Of a stretch of 9,861 bases of DNA, positions 8,080-9,861 are shown in pieces. The notes below the pieces were generated by a model that saw only the letters and a list, made by a program, of their open reading frames with translations, was not told where the DNA came from and ran no database searches. A program made the position numbers and the translations under genes. Numbering within the stretch: position 1 is the stretch's first letter; the number at the start of each line of letters is the position of its first letter. Origin of the DNA: an uncultured Bacilli bacterium (GTDB lineage: Bacteria > Bacillota_I > Bacilli_A > RF39 > UBA660); assembly GCA_934122215.1 (NCBI GenBank), contig CAKOWF010000039.1, positions 1-9,861 on the forward strand, read 5' to 3'.

Positions 8080-8109
8080 AGTTAGAAATTTTCTAACTTT
8101 TATTTTTTT
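8080..8109 (+). terminator. Terminator of the thymidylate kinase gene
   Basis: AGTTAGAA (8080-8087) pairs with TTCTAACT (8091-8098) around a three-base loop, followed by a T-rich run interrupted by one A. It lies 40 bases past the stop codon. Confidence 0.7.
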
Positions 8110-8169
8110 ATGTACTAGGAAAGATCTTTAAAAAAGTAGAAAAGCAATTGATGGACATATGTATTTATA

Positions 8170-8186
8170 ATGTAATTAAATTACAT
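8170..8186. repeat. Perfect 17-nt palindrome
   Basis: ATGTAATT, a central A, then AATTACAT. The perfect eight-base arms could form an operator for a dimeric regulator or be part of an insertion-element end. It lies just upstream of the TnpB fragment. AT richness makes chance a fair alternative. Confidence 0.35.
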
Positions 8187-8201
8187 CAGAAAGTGATACA
8201 T

Positions 8202-8433
8202 GTGAAAATAAATAAAAATTTAGAATATATCCTACTTTAGAGCAACAAAAACAAATAAATAAAACTATAGGATGAAAATAATATATAACTACTATTTAAA
8301 TAAAAAAACACTATATAATACAAATAAACAAAATATAAAAATAACAATCAAAAAAATTCATATAGATGAAGCAGAAAACTTTAGGTGTGAACCTAGAAAT
8401 TCAAATTTATTTGAATTTTGTTCGTTATTTTAA
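8202..8433 (+). pseudogene. Decayed TnpB (IS200/IS605 OrfB) fragment
   Basis: In one frame 8219-8272 reads FRIYPTLEQQKQINKTIG, a close match to the conserved TnpB N-terminus (FRIYPTxEQxxxINKTxGC). The frame then shifts by one base after TG at 8274 and continues as KIIYNYYLNKK, matching the GCxRxxYN region with about one codon lost. A third frame just before (from GTG 8202) reads KINKN, like the usual MKIN start. The second frame runs open to TAA 8431-8433, but past about residue 40 it no longer resembles the TnpB core. At most about 70 codons survive of the usual 370 or more, and no RuvC residues remain. This is the scar of a mobile element, not a working nuclease. Identification rests on the N-terminal motif alone. 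Confidence 0.6.
8379..8418 (+). repeat. Two consecutive hairpins at the end of the TnpB fragment
   Basis: The first stem is TAGGT (8382-8386) with ACCTA (8391-8395) around a GTGA tetraloop, extendable by a wobble and one more pair. The second directly follows: AAATTCAAA (8397-8405) with TTTGAATTT (8410-8418) around TTTA. Their place at the end of a TnpB remnant fits an IS605-type right end, where subterminal hairpins and the omega RNA scaffold normally lie. That role is inferred. Confidence 0.4.
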
Positions 8434-8464
8434 TTATACATTTTAAAAATATTTTCATAAATTA
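8411..8464 (+). promoter_or_regulatory. Candidate promoters of the collagen-like gene
   Basis: Two overlapping candidates exist. One is housekeeping-like: TTGAAT (8411-8416) and TATACA (8435-8440), 18 bases apart. The other is sporulation-like: AC at 8438-8439, a 16-base gap and CATAAATTA (8456-8464), which fits the sigma-K pattern AC-N16/17-CATAnnnTA. In DNA this AT-rich either may arise by chance, and the sequence does not decide between them. Confidence 0.3.
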
Positions 8465-8520
8465 AAATAGAAGAATTAAAATATGAAATTGATTCTAAAA
8501 AAGTTAGAGGAGCGTGTATA

Positions 8521-9654
8521 ATGAATAATTGCAATGATTATGAACGAATAAGAAAAAAAATAGAAGAAGAAAGAAAAAAATACAGATTTTGTTATATTCA
8601 AGGTCCAACAGGTCCGAAAGGTAAAAAGGGTGATATTGGGCCACAAGGGGAAAGAGGAATACAAGGACCTGCTAGTATTGATGTTGGAATTACAGAAACA
8701 GTAGAACCATTTGAAAAAGCCAAAGTAGAAAATGTAGGAACAAATGAGGATGTTATTTTAAATTTTAAAATACCAAGAGGTGAACAAGGATTAGATGGAA
8801 AAATTGGTCCTCAAGGAATACCAGGACCAAAAGGAGAAAAAGGTGATATTGGTCCTCAAGGAATAAAAGGTGAAAAAGGAGATCAAGGACCATCTACTAT
8901 TCAAATTGGAAATATTGAAACAATAGAACCTACTGAAGAAGCTGAAGTTATAAATGTTGGAACACCTGTAGATGTAGTTTTAGAATTTAAAATACCAAAA
9001 GGAGAAAAAGGCGAGCAAGGAGATATTGGTCCAAGAGGATTACCAGGAGAAATTGGTAGAACTGAACATATTGCTATAGATGAAACTGAAACTCTAGAAC
9101 CAGGTGAACCAGCACAAGTGATGGATACTTTTGAAGATTGGGTTCATCATTTAGCTTTTTTAATTCCTAAAGGAGAAAAAGGAGATGTTGGAGATAGAGG
9201 GCCACAAGGTCCAGCAGGTCCTCCAGGAACGGAATTTGTATCTTCTTATGGAATTAGATATTCAATGTCTGATATGCAACTTACTTTACCACAAGGAACT
9301 GATACTGTAATTCCATTATCTGAAAAAGGGACTGCTTTTCTTATAGAATATCCTGATAATAATTCAATTAAAATAAAAGAGAATGGAGTTTATCTTATTT
9401 CATATTCTTTATGTGGTGCAACGAATGAAGATTGCTCTTTAACTATGTCTGTAAGAGCAAATGATATACTACAACCTGCTACAAATATAACTAGTGAATT
9501 TCAAGCACAAATAATTAATTGTATAAGTGGTTCTACTATTGTATCACTTAATAAAAATGATCTTGTTACATTAAATGTAAAACCATCTATGGCTGTTAAT
9601 ATAATATTTAATGGAAGCACTAATGCAGTGTTAAGTGTTACCAAAATACATTAA
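8521..9654 (+). CDS. Collagen-like protein with spacer repeats and BclA/C1q-like head
   Basis: This 377-residue protein has no signal peptide or anchor motif. Residues 1-25 are a charged, probably coiled-coil head with Cys4 and Cys24. Four Gly-X-Y blocks follow at 28-51, 87-125, 161-181 and 218-238 (about 8, 13, 7 and 7 triplets). Three related spacers of about 36 residues lie between them (51-86, 125-160, 182-217), each running from a TETxEPxExAxV core to an IPxGExG that leads into the next block. Residues 239-377 resemble the trimeric jelly-roll end of BclA, including VYLISYSL and a final LSVTKIH. Such proteins form trimeric stalks on spores, cell surfaces or phage fibres. GAGGAG at 8507-8512 fixes the ATG. 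The next gene is also surface-like. The missing secretion signal favours spore-coat or fibre use over ordinary export. Confidence 0.88.
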   Translation: MNNCNDYERIRKKIEEERKKYRFCYIQGPTGPKGKKGDIGPQGERGIQGPASIDVGITETVEPFEKAKVENVGTNEDVILNFKIPRGEQGLDGKIGPQGIPGPKGEKGDIGPQGIKGEKGDQGPSTIQIGNIETIEPTEEAEVINVGTPVDVVLEFKIPKGEKGEQGDIGPRGLPGEIGRTEHIAIDETETLEPGEPAQVMDTFEDWVHHLAFLIPKGEKGDVGDRGPQGPAGPPGTEFVSSYGIRYSMSDMQLTLPQGTDTVIPLSEKGTAFLIEYPDNNSIKIKENGVYLISYSLCGATNEDCSLTMSVRANDILQPATNITSEFQAQIINCISGSTIVSLNKNDLVTLNVKPSMAVNIIFNGSTNAVLSVTKIH

Positions 9655-9678
9655 GAGTAGATAAATTCTATTCTTTTT
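9655..9678 (+). terminator. Weak terminator after the collagen-like gene
   Basis: GAGTAGA (9655-9661) pairs with TCTATTC (9667-9673) with one G-U, around loop TAAAT, followed by five T. The stem is weak, so read-through into the next gene is possible. A 13-nt palindrome, AACTTT-T-AAAGTT, lies at 9687-9699. Confidence 0.5.
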
Positions 9679-9716
9679 AATTATCTAACTTTTAAAGTTT
9701 AACATAAGTTATTGTA

Positions 9717-9728
9717 AAGGAAGGTGAT
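9717..9728 (+). promoter_or_regulatory. Strong ribosome binding site that places the next start at an ATT codon
   Basis: AAGGAAGGTGAT is an unusually long match to the 16S rRNA 3' end. The only GTG in frame (9724) lies inside it, and no in-frame ATG exists before the window ends. The spacing from AGGTGAT to ATT 9733 equals the spacing from AGGTGAT to ATG 7366 in the kinase gene. Confidence 0.55.
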
Positions 9729-9732
9729 AATT

Positions 9733-9861
9733 ATTCAAATAATAGATAATAATACTGTTGTTGTTACAAATAATGATGAATTAAAACAAGTGTTGAGTGA
9801 AGATAATAGTTATGAATATATTTATTTAGGAAGTGATATTACTGCAACAAGTGGTTTTACT
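9733..9861 (+). CDS. Beta-helix/adhesin-like protein, N-terminus only, probable AUU start
   Basis: The frame is open to the right edge (43 codons from ATT 9733). The protein begins with initiator Met then QIIDNNTVVV, followed by NNDELKQVLSEDNSYEY and IYLGSDIT. A strand, the TNxxEL(K) helix and a Y-LGxDIT turn is the usual opening of pectate-lyase-like adhesive or right-handed beta-helix surface proteins of Gram-positives. I recognise the pattern, not a specific family, and the fold is inferred from very little. No signal peptide is visible, as in the collagen-like neighbour 79 bases upstream, with which it may be co-transcribed through a weak terminator. Starting at GTG 9724 would add three residues but would bury the codon in the ribosome binding site. 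Confidence 0.5.
   Translation, partial: MQIIDNNTVVVTNNDELKQVLSEDNSYEYIYLGSDITATSGFT

Larger units (their letters stand above)
8041..8520 (+). other. 480-base gap without an intact gene
   Basis: The stretch holds the kinase terminator (8080-8109), a 17-nt palindrome (8170-8186), a decayed TnpB fragment (about 8202-8433), two hairpins at the end of that fragment (8379-8418), and possible promoters plus the ribosome binding site of the collagen-like gene (8411-8512). A short open frame around 8109-8238 shows no recognisable protein. No RNA gene was recognised. Confidence 0.7.

Noticed and set aside
8120..8129. AAAGATCTTT palindrome
   Set aside because: A ten-base palindrome of this composition is expected by chance, and nothing links it to a feature.
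8109..8238. Short open frame before the TnpB relic (KIFKKVEKQLMDICIYN)
   Set aside because: It has no ribosome binding site and no recognised domain, and it ends inside the relic. It could be remnant sequence but cannot be supported as a gene.
8273..8275. TGA in the TnpB relic read as Trp (alternative genetic code)
   Set aside because: All long genes here use TGG for Trp, and the frame also shifts at this point followed by TAA, so it is decay and not recoding.
8476..8664. Open frame of 62 codons on the minus strand, hydrophobic
   Set aside because: It is opposite the start of the collagen-like gene. The Phe/Ser-rich product is the mirror of Lys/Glu codons.
9703..9711. CATAAGTTA as a second sigma-K -10 box before the last gene
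   Set aside because: No AC lies at the right distance, and transcription would start inside the ribosome binding site.

Overview
The window is very AT-rich (roughly a quarter G+C by eye). It has Gram-positive style AGGAGG ribosome binding sites, a T-box leader, hairpin-plus-U terminators and tightly packed genes. TGG is used for Trp throughout the long genes, so the standard bacterial code applies. This points to a low-GC Bacillota (Erysipelotrichia, RF39-like Bacilli or Clostridia), probably an anaerobe. The exact lineage cannot be fixed from the sequence.

Layout. On the minus strand, 1439 to beyond the left edge holds one long uninterrupted frame. It joins a YtqA-type radical SAM domain to a YtqB-type methyltransferase, which are the two late enzymes of mnm5s2U tRNA wobble modification in Gram-positives. 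A short divergent promoter region (1440-1537) separates it from a YfcC/DcuC-like membrane carrier (1538-2944), which has its own terminator. Next comes an isoleucine T-box leader (about 3042-3251) that controls a two-gene operon: a CaCA-family cation/Ca2+ exchanger (3265-4206) and a type 2 isoleucyl-tRNA synthetase (4218-7316). The synthetase carries GIHH in place of the HIGH signature. A thymidylate-kinase-like gene (7366-8040) follows with its own promoter and terminator.

The 480 bases after it (8041-8520) have no intact gene. They hold the kinase terminator, a perfect 17-nt palindrome, a decayed TnpB (IS605 OrfB) fragment with two hairpins at its end, and the promoter region of the next gene. 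At the right, 8521-9654 encodes a collagen-like protein with four Gly-X-Y blocks, three related 36-residue spacers and a C-terminal BclA/C1q-like head. The last gene (9733 to beyond the right edge) appears to start at an AUU codon and begins like a beta-helix surface adhesin.

The left two thirds is housekeeping: tRNA modification, tRNA charging, ion and organic-acid transport, and nucleotide supply. The right third is accessory: a mobile-element scar followed by cell- or spore-surface protein genes. The points most worth following up are the radical SAM-methyltransferase fusion (a possible one-chain counterpart of MnmC), the GIHH IleRS under an Ile T-box shared with an ion exchanger, and the AUU start. 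No CRISPR array, rRNA or tRNA gene was seen.
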